Shown here piece by piece: positions 18,540-30,000 of a DNA stretch of 64,000 nucleotides. Positions within the stretch are counted from its first letter, which is position 1; each line of letters begins with the position of its first letter. The position numbers and the translations under genes were made by a program. This DNA is from Sporisorium sorghi. Lineage: Eukaryota; Basidiomycota; Ustilaginomycetes; Ustilaginales; Ustilaginaceae. The notes below the pieces were generated by a model. That model was not told where the DNA came from, made no database searches, and was given only the letters and a program-made list of their open reading frames with translations. The stretch is from the NCBI GenBank assembly GCA_023212695.1, contig JALCCG010000044.1, positions 1 through 64,000 on the forward strand, read 5' to 3'.

Positions 18540-21113
18540 TCACTCCTCCGTCCTCGTCAACGCCGCCAGCCCACCCCTCGCAATCCCACCCGACCACACC
18601 CGCTTCAGACTCCTCACCGGATGCTCCGCCGCATCCACCAAGTTGTACAGCTGCCCTGCCAGATTCGACGACGCACTACCACCATGATGCCCCAACCCAC
18701 TCGCATGCCCATGCTGGTGCTGCGACGCATCCGACGTATTCCTGCGCTGAAACCCGGGCCGATCCACACGCGAGCCAGCCGGGCTGTTGGGCGCCGTCTT
18801 CCTCCCCCACCTCGAGCTCACCTGCGGCGAGTTCGGCGTGCTGCTCCCTCCCCCCGCCTTCACCGGCGGCGGAACGTACCGCCCCGACGAACGCACGACT
18901 CGCTCGAGCCCTTCGCGCATCGGATCCGCGTACCGCCGCGTGACGACGTGCGAGCGGTGCACCGCGATCGCATTCGTCGTAATGGCGATCGCGCGGATCA
19001 AGGCAGGGTCCACGAGCTGGATCGAGTTCGGAGTGAGCTGCGACACCGGGTGGCTGTCGAACACGTCGGCTTCCTGCTGCAGCGCCGGCACGTCCGTCGG
19101 GTCGAGTGGGAACGGATCGGGCGATGTGGTCGTGAGCCCGTGGATGAGATGCAGGGGCGTCGAGTTGGGTCCGCCAGCAGCAGCGGGCGCTTCGGGCGTC
19201 ACGAGGCCGTACTCGGTCTGCACGGGTGGCGGGGGAACAGCGGCGCCCAGCCCGGCAGCGTACGCCAGTGCAGGCGCCCAGCTCGACTCGAAATCAGCCA
19301 GGTCCAGATTGGGACCGAGCAAGGCATCCGAGAGATGACTCTTCTCGATCGGCGGACCACTGATGCCGTAGCCCATGACGTAGCGGATCATGCGGCGGCC
19401 GGAGTCCATGCCGTCCTGGCTGTCGTGCGCCTGCGCAAACATCTTGGAGTACACCGAGTTGGCCTGCACATCGATCGCCTGAGGCGCCTCGGTGGAAGCG
19501 TCTTTGACGAAGGTCGATACCACCGGCTTCTTGTACTTTTCGAGAAGCGGGTTGTAGCCTTGCGCGCCGAGGCCGTGGTCGTCCATGGAGTCGCGAGCGA
19601 GACGCAGTTTGGCAGCGAGCTTGGCGGCGTCTGCGGCAGTGAGGCTCTGGGTGCTGGCGGTCCTTTGACGATCGCTGAGCGTGTCCTGGCTCGCTCGTTG
19701 TTGCTGCTGCTGCTGCTGCCCGAGAGTGCCAGCGGCAGTCTGTGCGGTCGACGACAAGGGCGACGACACGGTGACGTTGGAATGCAATATCCTGTTCGAG
19801 GCAGCTCTGTGAAGCGTGTGAGACCGGCTGTCGAGAGAGCCGTGTGGCAACTGATCCAGTCCGACAGGCGCGCTGGTGCTCGACGTCATGGCGCTGACGC
19901 TTCGACCGGTTCGACTCGGATCTGCCATGGGCGCCAAAAGATCGCCGCGATCCTCGTGCCGTGCACCGAGACGACCAGCTAGCGCATTGTGCGTATCGAG
20001 CATGGGCGGTGCTGCGGACTGCGTCTCTCTAGAGAAGAGGGGAAAGCGGTTGGATAGTACGGAGGACTTGGATCGCACGGACGATGGCGAAGAGACGGGC
20101 GGCATCGAGGAGCGAAGCGTGCGGTTCGAAGCATTAGAGGAAACGCGGTGGTGGCGCGTGTGGCCGACGGGATCGAGTGTGAGTACAGAGCCACTTCGAT
20201 GCGCAGCCTGTGCCTTGTCGGATGAGGGAGAGGTGTCGAGTTTGAGGGAAGACATGCTTTGATCGAGAGCGGCGACTTGTGATGTCGCTCGAGAAGATGC
20301 CGCCTGTTGCGATGCTGCACTTCCTGTGGCCGAGTCGTCTGTTCGGTGGTCGACCAATCTCCTGGACGTGTCTTCGCGAGTGAGTTCAGCAGGTGGAGCG
20401 ACATGCTTGGAGGAGGAGGTGGAGCCAGCAGCCTCAACGGGTCTACGTTCGGGCGTAGTGTGGCCATTCTCGGGTTCGAGCATCCTTGCGCTCGCTCTGG
20501 GTGTGTCGGGCTGCTGTGGGAACGACTCCTTGTTGGGTGCAGGCAGGGTGGAGGTGGTCGAAATGTGCTTGAGATTGGCGGGGCGCTTCTTGATACCCAG
20601 GACCAGACCCTCGTCTGCAGGGCTGCTGGATGGCGATGCGTTTGCGCTGTGATCGCTGGGCGTGTTTTCGGCGCTGGCGCTAGTCCAGCCATCCTCTTGC
20701 GTCCTCTGGCTCTTGCCCTTTCGGTTGGCCTGTTTGCGCCGTCTAGCGCTGGAGCCATCATCGCCGGCGGTCATGCCGAGATGGGTGTATGATTTGGAGC
20801 GCTTGTTGCTGAGATGGGTGCTGCTGTCCCTGGAGCGCTGAAGGCGGTCGGTCGACTTGTTGCGACGTGCCGCTGCCGCTTTTTGCTGAGCTGCATCAGC
20901 AGCATCTTGATCGTCATCGGCGGGGCGATCATCGTATGGAGAACGATCGCGGCTGCCGTTGGATGGCGCGGCGTTGGATGACATCATAAGGCTGGGATCG
21001 AAGCGGCCTCGAGCACCACCGAGTCTCGAGGAGGAACCGCGTCGCGCCAGCTGCGTAGAAGAGCCGGACGAGGTGAGGCCGTGCGACGAACGGCGTCGCG
21101 ACGTGGCCGCCAT
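18540..21113 (-). CDS. large disordered protein, possibly TORC1 subunit TCO89-like
   Basis: An 857-aa intronless ORF that is mostly Ser, Thr, Ala, Pro and Gln. Ordered-looking islands are an N-terminal basic/Ser patch ('RRSSHGLTSSGSSTQLARRG'), 'KRSKSYTHLG' near residue 110, 'EDGWTSASAENTPS' near 140, a poly-Gln run near 465, and a conserved-looking C-terminal half: 'NPLLEKYKKPVVSTFVKD', 'RRMIRYVMGYGISGPP', 'VHRSHVVTRRYADPMREGLE'. The order basic KRxxS island, acidic 'DGWTSAS' island, then a C-terminal 'VRRYxxP' region resembles filamentous-fungal TCO89, a TORC1 subunit, but this is pattern memory without an alignment. Otherwise it is a hypothetical protein. The ATG at 21113 starts with MAATSRRRSS. 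It converges with the GPI-protein gene. Confidence 0.75.
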   Translation of the reverse strand: MAATSRRRSSHGLTSSGSSTQLARRGSSSRLGGARGRFDPSLMMSSNAAPSNGSRDRSPYDDRPADDDQDAADAAQQKAAAARRNKSTDRLQRSRDSSTHLSNKRSKSYTHLGMTAGDDGSSARRRKQANRKGKSQRTQEDGWTSASAENTPSDHSANASPSSSPADEGLVLGIKKRPANLKHISTTSTLPAPNKESFPQQPDTPRASARMLEPENGHTTPERRPVEAAGSTSSSKHVAPPAELTREDTSRRLVDHRTDDSATGSAASQQAASSRATSQVAALDQSMSSLKLDTSPSSDKAQAAHRSGSVLTLDPVGHTRHHRVSSNASNRTLRSSMPPVSSPSSVRSKSSVLSNRFPLFSRETQSAAPPMLDTHNALAGRLGARHEDRGDLLAPMADPSRTGRSVSAMTSSTSAPVGLDQLPHGSLDSRSHTLHRAASNRILHSNVTVSSPLSSTAQTAAGTLGQQQQQQQRASQDTLSDRQRTASTQSLTAADAAKLAAKLRLARDSMDDHGLGAQGYNPLLEKYKKPVVSTFVKDASTEAPQAIDVQANSVYSKMFAQAHDSQDGMDSGRRMIRYVMGYGISGPPIEKSHLSDALLGPNLDLADFESSWAPALAYAAGLGAAVPPPPVQTEYGLVTPEAPAAAGGPNSTPLHLIHGLTTTSPDPFPLDPTDVPALQQEADVFDSHPVSQLTPNSIQLVDPALIRAIAITTNAIAVHRSHVVTRRYADPMREGLERVVRSSGRYVPPPVKAGGGSSTPNSPQVSSRWGRKTAPNSPAGSRVDRPGFQRRNTSDASQHQHGHASGLGHHGGSASSNLAGQLYNLVDAAEHPVRSLKRVWSGGIARGGLAALTRTEE

Positions 21114-22132
21114 GGTTGCGAGGTGACCACGTTGAGAACGAGATGCGAGATTAGAGGCGAGAATTAGCTTTCATGCCAGAGCCAGCTGCAGAAAGCGTAG
21201 TGATTGGACGCGATGGTGAAGCGAAAGTCGCGGCAATTGAGAGAGAGAGAGAGAGAGAGAGGAGGTGCGATATGAAGACGCGCGATTGGACGGAGAAACC
21301 TCGGTGCGTGTGTAGGAGCTGGTCAACAACCCTCCACCGCCGTGACTGTGACTGATGCCGCACCTGTTGGTCGAAGATGTAGAGCGCGGATCTGATGCCG
21401 AGATGAGAGAAGTGGGTTGAAGTTATCTGAAGAGAGCCAAGTGAAGGTGAGGTTGGTGGAGGGAGATGAGCCGAGAGAGAGAGACAAGAGAGAAAATTGG
21501 TTGGAAATCATCGTCAGCCTTCAGACTGGCTCTGTGGAATTTTTCGACTGGAAGCAGCAGCAGCAGAATTGCAGTCTCTCTCACACTGGCATGTCGCTCT
21601 CTCAGAAAGCAGCTCATCACCAATTAAAAACCACACACAGTCGCGGCTCGTCCGTCCGGCCGCGGCGTGGAGCGACAAGGGTCCTCTCTCGCTCTCGCTC
21701 TCCCTTTGCTGAACTGCTCTGCTCCAACTTGCTCCAACTTGCTGGCTGCCTGCCTGCCGCGTCTTTTTGCCCTCTGCATGTGACTGTTACGCTGACCCAC
21801 CACAGCTCGCAGACTCAAGCTCAAAGCCAAAAATAATAATAATAATAATAATAATAATAATCTCGCCGCAAATTCCGGCTCTCGGCGTGCCTGCCTCTCT
21901 CTTGGCTCAAGCTCTCCCACATATCGCGCCGCTTTCCGCGTGTCTCGCGGCCCGCTGCAAGCCGGAAGCATGTGAGGCTTGCGGATGTCATCACACATCG
22001 TACATTGACCTCAGACGATCCAACGCCATCACTGATGGTCACACCATGCTGGCGGTGGCAGCGGCATTGCGAGCACAAAGAGACAGACGTGGGCTTGATT
22101 GTTCTTGAGTGCACCCTTTCGCTGTTCACCGT
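21114..22132. other. intergenic region with (GA)n and (AAT)n microsatellites
   Basis: About 1 kb upstream of the TCO89-like gene and downstream of the REC114-like gene. It contains GA repeats at 21239-21261, an (AAT)10 run at 21831-21861 and several CTCTC-rich patches. No coding frame is convincing. Confidence 0.55.
21831..21861 (+). repeat. (AAT)n microsatellite
   Basis: Ten perfect AAT units in an otherwise GC-rich surrounding; likely polymorphic. Confidence 0.9.
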
Positions 22133-23685
22133 TCACCGATAGCCATCTGCCGCCGCTTCGAGATCTTGCAAATGCTCGTCCACACAGCACGCAATGACCC
22201 ACTCGAGGTTCGGATCCGCGAGGCAGAGCGTACGCACGTCGTCGTGTATACACTCGACTGCGCTCGGATCGGGCCATCCATCGAGTCCATCATCCACCTC
22301 CTCCTCCGCCTCGAACGCGCCATCGTCAGCCAACTCCGTGAACTGCATCGGCTCCGTCAGGGGCGTTGACGTCTGTCCCGAGTAGACATCTACCAAGTCG
22401 TCCGAGCTTGAGCCGGGGAAGAAGGCGTCTGCTTCGGCTGTGGGAGTGGCGAAGGTGCTCTCGGCATGCGATGGTGCGCATTGCGGACATGATGCTGGCG
22501 GAAGTCTGCGGTTTGAGGGTTGGCTTTGGGAGGGGAATGGAGGGTTGCTGGTGGTGGCAGGTGGTGCAGGCGGCTGGGATAGGCGCGTCTGGTTCAGCTG
22601 CAGCAGCTTCTCGCCGAGGCTTTGGCTCTGGCTTTCGGGTTGCGAGGCTTCCAGAACAACAGCCTTGCTGTCTTGCGCTGCTTTGGACGGCCCGTTTATG
22701 CTGCTTTCTGCCTTTGCCGAGCTGAGGCTATCCACCTTCTCTTTGCCTTTGCTCTTTTCTTTCTTGGCTGCCGCAACGGATCCTCCTGCCAGCAGCGTGC
22801 TGTCCGGCTGTATTTCGCAACAAGCTTCAACGTCAAAATGTGAACACAGCAAAAGACTTCGAAGATGCAACTCGACTCACCTCGATCAACGACAAGAACG
22901 TCTCGACGTCTGCTTCCTTGGAAAACTCGAGCTGTGCACGACGGGCTTTTGCGGGTTCACGCTCGTCCAGCATGCGAATGAGCACGCACTGGTCCTGACG
23001 ACGCACGACGACGGCCTTGAGCCGGTGCTCCGTGTGAAAGTACGCCTTGTTGATGCGCACAAGATCGACGTCAAGCTATGCCCGTCCAAGCAAAACGAAT
23101 GTCACCAGTCAGCGCTGTCTCTCCATCTCCACCGTTGCTGCTCTGTCTTACCAAAGTCAACCGCGACGTCGGCTGCGAAGCGCTCGGCAGCTGGCTGGAC
23201 GCTGCTCCTCCATGGTCCGTCAAAGCAGCATTGCCGCTGGAAAAGTTGAGATCCTCTTCGCACTCTACCATGATCCGCAGCTGACGATCTACGCTCGGCT
23301 CGGGCTTGGCGCCGGGCGTGCTCTCCTGGCTTGCAGTGTTGTGCGACGACGGCCATGGCTTGTCGATCGGTTTGGTAAAGATGACCTTGCACGTCAGATG
23401 GCTCCCCGAAAAGTTCTGCCATGCGCCTGTTTCGGTGTGGTCGCGACTGGGGCCAGCGGGTCTGCTATCGTCGCAGCCGCGCTTGAAGCGATCCAGCTTG
23501 GCTGTCCAGGTGAGCTGCTCCGTTGCTCTCAGCATCTCGGAATCGATTGTGGCGAGAGGATACGAAGAGGAAGAGGGTGCTTGAGGGTCGCACACGTAAG
23601 AGACGGTGAAGAGGTGGAGATGGAGGGAGCATGGCGAGGAGCAGATCGTGGCGGGTTCTGTCAGAAAGAGAGCGATTGTTTGCAT
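22133..23685 (-). CDS. three-exon protein, possible meiotic recombination factor REC114-like
   Basis: I assembled three minus-strand exons, 23685-23152, 23075-22881 and 22807-22133, all joined in phase 0 (introns 76 and 73 nt, GTAAGA..TAG and GTGAGT..CAG), giving 467 aa. Residues 1-240 look like a beta-rich fold: 'WQNFSGSHLTCKVIF' near 90, then 'LVRINKAYFHTEHRLKAVVV', 'QCVLIRMLDE' and a closing helix 'LEFSKEADVETFLSLIE'. Residues 245-430 are low complexity. The protein ends in a helix 'LEWVIACCVDEHLQDLEAAA'. A PH-like N-terminal domain, disordered linker and short C-terminal helix is the layout of REC114/Rec7, the partner of MEI4 in making meiotic double-strand breaks. The resemblance is structural, not by motif, so the name is tentative. 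The start is the first ATG of the frame; an upstream exon cannot be excluded. Confidence 0.65.
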
Positions 23686-24058
23686 CGGCCCTCCCTTCAG
23701 CCTCGTTGTATCGTACGATGAAAGACTAGAGACGCAGGCAGCGGCACTTCCGGCTTGAGTCGGAGCCAATTCCAGCTTCAATATCGCTCTGGAATTCGTC
23801 ACTCTCGCCCTCACTTCGGACGATCCGAAGTTGAGCTAGACTCGGTGCGGTCGACGGTCGGCAAAAGCGAGACTGTGAAGGTTCATCCGAAGCCGCAACG
23901 CAAAGGTCCCACGCCACACACGCGCGCCTATCGGAGAAGCCGGCGTATTCACACGTGGCAACTTCCGACGTCGCTTACATCCTTCGGCCTCGCCGTTTGT
24001 TTAGCATCCGAATCATAGCAACTTTGATTGCAAGCGATCGCGTATCCTCTACAAGCTG
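23686..24058. other. intergenic, REC114-like promoter and APC1 3' end
   Basis: 373 bp between the REC114-like start and the APC1 stop, both on the minus strand (tandem). The frame upstream of the REC114-like ATG stays open to about 23814 but contains no ATG, so an additional 5' exon joining here is possible. No other feature is seen. Confidence 0.45.
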
Positions 24059-27000
24059 CTAGCTGTCGAGCAGCCTATCAACGACATGATGAAGAACATG
24101 CGACGTCCACGGCGCTCTGCTCGCGCCTCCAAATGCGATGTCCGTCACCATGCGAATCCGAGTTTTCAGACTTGCGACACTCTCCCCGTCATCCATCGAG
24201 TCGTTCGCTGAAACCAGTGTGCGAATGTACTCCTTCATCGACTGGACGAGATCGCGCACTTCACCCAAAGAGGGCATCTCGCTCGCCACCAGCACCATCC
24301 AAAAGTCACCCACTTCCGACTGAGATAGCGTCGTGCCCGACGAATCGTCCTGTTCCGAAATGAGACGGTGTGCAATAGCGTCTCGAAGCGCAGCACTACC
24401 GTCGAATAGCACCTTTGCCTGCTCTTGAGCTCGACGTCGCAACGATGTCGGAAGAGCGGGCTGCACCAGCGGCGTGTGCTTGCTCGGATCGTCGCCTTGC
24501 GCGAACAAGCGCGCGTAGTGATGCTGGTAAAACTCGTCGGCAAAACGCACATCTCGATAGTGTCGAAGCCAATCTCGCGACGAGCTCGAAGCCGCCGTCT
24601 GTTGGAGCTGCACGATGCTGGCGTAAGCCGGCAAGATGTACATCTTGTCCATTGTCAAGCACTCCATCACGACGGCTCGCATCAACGGAGCGATCGCATC
24701 TGCCTCCACAACATCCTCGACCTGCGACGACGCAGACACAAGACACAAGCTGCGGACCAATTCTCGCTGCTTGCCTGCATCCAGGAACCCGCGCATCGCT
24801 TCTCTGAGCTCAGACACGCCCGGTCCGATCAGCGCTGTGGCATCGGCCAACACATCCATCGGCGCCGTCTCGATCGCACGCGAAGCCAGGCTTCTGCTGC
24901 CGTGCGGATCGGCGAGGTAGTCCAGATGTGCCGTCTTTCGCTGGACAAACATAATCTGCGAAGTGGTTGAAGCAGAGGCTCTAGCCGTCGATGATGCGAG
25001 TGCCCCAGAAGCCGCAGTGCGATTCGACATCGTGCTGCCGTCGATGCTGGCCGGCCAGTATCGGCTCGTGTCGGTCTCGATCGATCCTGACAGTCGACCA
25101 TTGGGGAGGAGCAGCGGTGTGAATGCATGCCAATCGCTCTCAGCCTTGTCGTCAGATGCGACCTTGATTGGCAGGCTCACGAGCTGATTCGTCTCGACGT
25201 CCGTAGCGATCAGCAGCCTCGGTTCGATGGCAAGGTACCACAGGTGACGGAAGGCTTGCAGATGCGCACGATTGTCGTCGCTCCAGCGTGGGAAGGGCGG
25301 CAAGAACGAGATCAGCAACGCTGCTATCCCGATATCGGATGTGCCAAGCGTGAAGCGCCCTCCGCCAAGGAAGAGCAAGCCCAGCGCCAGGTGCGATGCC
25401 ATGTGGCTGCCGTAGCAAACATCGCCCTCGACGTCGCCGTGCGCTCTGCGTAGATGACGGAGCAGGTCAACATCGCCACTGCCCGCCAGCACCAATGCAA
25501 GCGAGATTCTCGCTTGATCAAGCGCAGCTTGGATGGCTGCCTTTCGAATCTTTGAGAAGAACGAGACCGTCTGCACCTTGACTTGCTTGTCCAGCTTGTG
25601 GACTTGCTGCCAGAGGCACTCGCACGCCTTTTGATCCTTGGATCCGGCGTACTTGAGTCCGATCGCAAAGCACGCGCCGGCTTCCATATTGATCTGCGCC
25701 AGCTGAGCTGCCTCGGAGATCGACTTGCCAGCTTGCATGCGTTTCGGCAGCCACGTCGGAAGAATGCTGTGGAGCCATTCGTTGGTGGGCTGAATCGAGT
25801 CCCACAAAATGAGCGATCGCGCTAGCACGTGGACAAAGTGCACATCCGGTCGCAGCGTATCGAGCTCCCTTGGCGTCCGTGGAGGCGCCATGACGTCGGC
25901 GATCGTACGACTGTTGGAGCGCAAGTAGATCAAGCCAAAGGCAAGAGCAGCCGGAGCGGAAGTCAGATTGACTTCGAAATCTTCCTTCGGCCCTTCGTCT
26001 GACCGCAGCCCTCCTGCCAGCGACAGGCCTGCGTTCGCGTCACTGCCTCCCTTGACGAGGTGCGCTAGACGAGCGACAATGCGTTTGTCTGGCAGACTCT
26101 TCATCCCATCACCTCGTCCCTTGCCCAAGTAGACAAGTCCGAGCGCCAGGCCTGCCGACAATGAGTATGCCTCGCGGTGCTGCGGCTGAATGTTGGGAGT
26201 CGGAGATTCTTGCGCGCCAATCTGATCGAGCATGCGCTTGGCAGTCCAGCGGTGGTTGCTGCCGAGGAAGACGAGCCCCATGGCGAGCAGGCCGGCAGTC
26301 TGCGTGATGGTGGACAGATTGAGCGGGGCAGAGCCTGGCGGCAGGAAAGCAGTGAGCTGCATGCCGATCAAGTGCCGCGCGGTCGGATCGGCGGTGCCTA
26401 TAGTCGAAACCGCCATACCGAGCAGGAATCCGATGGTGAGCAGGTTGTTGCGCATCTTGAGGTAGCGGAAGACGTGCACGGGTGTCAGCGTGGGCAGCTG
26501 CTTCATCAGACCGAGCCCGTACAGGAAACCAGCGTGACGTGCAGTCACCTGTTCGTCCAGATGCGCAAAGATCCATTTCGAGTCGACGCTGACATTGGCG
26601 GGCAGGTTGAGCTCGAGCACCGATGCTACGCCGTTGTGGAACTCGGGCCAGTCCAGCCCCGCCGTTTCGGCTTTAATGTCAGGGTCGATCGTCGTACCGC
26701 GTGGCCTCACTTTGACAGCCAAGCATATGGACGGAATGCGCCATTTGTGCGTTGGCGAGAAAGGTCGCGATGTCATGAACAGCATGGCTCGGCCGCAAGG
26801 AAGCGCCTTGGTACGCTCACCGATGGCCGCGACCGCAGCGTTGTGCTGCTCCGTGATGGCAGCCTCGGTCTGATTCTCTCCTTCGGCAACATAGACCGTG
26901 TTGAGCGAGTCGGTCTTGAGCATCGCCACCACATCGCGCAGACGAAAGTCTCGGCTGAAGAGCTGAGCGCAGATGGCGTCCAGAGGAGCGTCCTCGGGCA

Positions 27001-30000
27001 ATGTCCTGATCAGCTGCTCGGGGATCTGCCGTGCGTTGGCAGTGCTCAGCAAGCCGCGTTGTGTGGAGGCGTTGAGGGCAAGCTCGGCGCGTTGGACGAC
27101 ATGGTAGAACTCGGCGCTCTTTCCGCTTGGAGGGTCGATCTGGCAGCACCGGATTGCCTGGTATAACGGCAGCGCTAATCCGAATGGCAACCTCCGCAGT
27201 GTTTCCATGTCGAGGCCGTTGCTGATCATGCTTTCAACGACAGCGGTCTCAACAGGCGGACGACCTGTACCCGACTCTCCAAAGATGCCAAACGTCCGAA
27301 GGACTGCATCCAGGACGGGGAACGTGGACGCAGCGTTCGGGATCTGTGGGGACGCGGAACCTGTGGCAATCCAAGTCTGAAGCGAGCGGACAGGCTCGCT
27401 GCTACCCGAGGCCATGTTGAGAAGCGCCTGATAGAGATCCATCGGTGGACCCTGTCTATCGACCTCTTTGGGGTTGGCTGTCGCTGTTACCAAGTCAAGG
27501 CTGACGAGCGGCTGATCGGGAACAAGGCGATAATGAAGCGCTTCAACCCAGGAGAAGCTCTGATGGTGTTGAGCCAGTGTGACGGCGAGATGCGCTACTT
27601 TGCTGACGACATCCTCGGGGTGCGAAGTGTCGAGCCGCGTTTCTTCTGCAAGCAGGTACAGCGCCAAGAGTACGTGGCTTGCCTCCTCGCGCTCCAGTGT
27701 GTGTTCGCTTTCGGCTTGCGATCCGCGGCTCGTCTTTTGTGCATCGACACTGCCGCTGAGCTGGGCAAGGCCGCGCAACAGTGGAACGTCTCCGAAGAGA
27801 CTGTGAGCTGTGGGCCAATGGACTCCCTGGTTGACGACGCTCGGGGATGACGGCGAAGAGCCGAGCGCGAGCGAGAGGGCGTCCCAGTCAGCTTCGGCAG
27901 CAGCGCGTCCGTATCTCGCACGCGGCTGGACACTCGCAAGGAAACGCTGCTGGATCCAGCGTGACTTGATTTTCGCGACGAGCCGGCTGGGCACGGTCTG
28001 CGCCAGGACCTCGAGCACTTTTGCAGTGATGGGACACCTTGGCCGAAAGTCGAGGTTGACTTCAACTTGGTCTCGCGACTCTGCGGACGCGAGCTGCACG
28101 CAGCTTTTCCGGCCTGATGTCGCTGCTCGAAGGTGAATTGAGGGTCCAGATTCAGCCAGCCGTTGCCGCGCCTGCGCCAAAGGACCAAATGTGCTAATGT
28201 CGAGCACCTCTGCACCAGACGAAGGCGGAGCAAAGTGGAGCTGGAACTTTCCATCGGACGCCAGGGTCATCACTTCTGTTGAAGTTGATGCAAGCGTTTG
28301 GACGGGCGCGAGAGCAGCGCTCGGGATCAAGGCAGCGGCCTGGAGCTTGGCGGGTGATTTGCAGAAGGGCAAGTTCCGGTACTTGTCCCGAGATCCCAGT
28401 CGCTGGTAGCCGAGTCGTCGACAGAAAGTTTGACTGACGCCGGGCACCGACAAGAAGAGGTAAGCAGCATCAGGGTCGAAGCGATCGAACGAGGCGCTGC
28501 TGACTCGCAGGCCTGCAAAGTCCTGTGGCGAGCTGAGGCCTGGGATCTTGATCTCGTCCAGGAGGCGCACGCAAGCAAAGCTGCGTGCGAAGCTGTCCAT
28601 GTCAGCGATGTGGGCCAGATCAACGTCGCCGTCGTCGGTGATGCCAGTGTCCGCGTCGATGGCATCTGCGCGAATACCATCGGCATTGCCAGTAGCGATG
28701 GCGGAAGAGAAACGAGTCGGGTCGATGGTGGTGTCTAGGCGCGACAGATTCATAGACGGCCTTGATTTGACGGCCGAAGTGGATGTGCGATTCGAGTTGC
28801 GTGGACCGCCATAAGGCGTACGTGCTGCTGCTTGGGAGCTGCGACGGAGGCGCGCCGCTGGCGTTGGATTGGTCGATATGCGCATACTCGTGCCACCGCC
28901 ACTGCCACCGCCACCGCCACGGCCGCCCAGCTCTTCCATCATGGCGTCATGTGGGTATGCCCGGGACTGGAGGCGAAGGCCGTCAGCGGTGTGGGAGATG
29001 TTGGCCAGCGTGCGATCTCGAGCTTGACTGGCCTGGTCGTCCTTGCGGCCGGTGGATCTGCGTTCGGCAGCTCCAGAATGCATGGCGCTGATTCGGCGGC
29101 TGCGACCGCTTGGATCTCTACCCATGGCGGCGGATGTCATGCCGCTTGTGCGCCTCTCGAGCTCGATGCGGGCACTTTTACGAACCGCAGTTGGGAAGCC
29201 TCTGCCGAGAGCCGTGCTGCTGGTGACGGCACCGTTGGTATCTGAAAGAGTGCGTGCATGACCCGTCATCGGGTGCTGATGGGCTTCCGCGCCCTGACTG
29301 CCAAAGGCCTGTGAGCCAACAGCATTCGACGCACCATTGCTGCCAGTGCTGGTGATAGCGAGAGACGAAGAGACGCGCGGTGTCGAGAGCAGCGCTGGTG
29401 TTGCCTCGAACGCTTCGGGTCGAGCTGCGAAAGCATAGATTCGGACCGTAGAGTTTCGTGCGCTCGTAGTGACGATGTAAGGCGGGCAATGCGGATCGTT
29501 GTGGGCGGAAACATGCACGACAAGCTCGTCCATCTCGCCAAAGGGCGACGCAGGACCATGTGTGATTGGTTTGGGGTCGTCGGAAGGCGAGACGGAGGAG
29601 AGCTGCGGAAAGCGATCTACAGGGACGAGATCGTCGTAGCATCGAGAGAGGTAGAAGACCATGGGCAAAAGACGAGTTGCATCGTGGTGGAGCTGTGATG
29701 TAGAGGCCTCGTCGGTTTCGTCGATCATGTGAGAGAGGCTGTAGCTCGAGTCGGAAGAGTTGCTCAGGTCGGGGAATGGATAGCCAGAGCTTGAGGCGGT
29801 TCGCGGCAAAGTGGTCGCTGTGGCGGGACGTTGAAGTCGTGAAGCGATGCGCTCGTCTTCGGATTCGATCTGGCGCTGGATGAGGAAGCCGACGGGAGCG
29901 GGAAAGGCCTTGGCGAAGCGAAAGGGAAGGTCCATGTCCACCTGCTCGCCAATACCGGGAAAGTGGATGTGCACAGCCTGCTCGAAGAAGACGCATAGCG

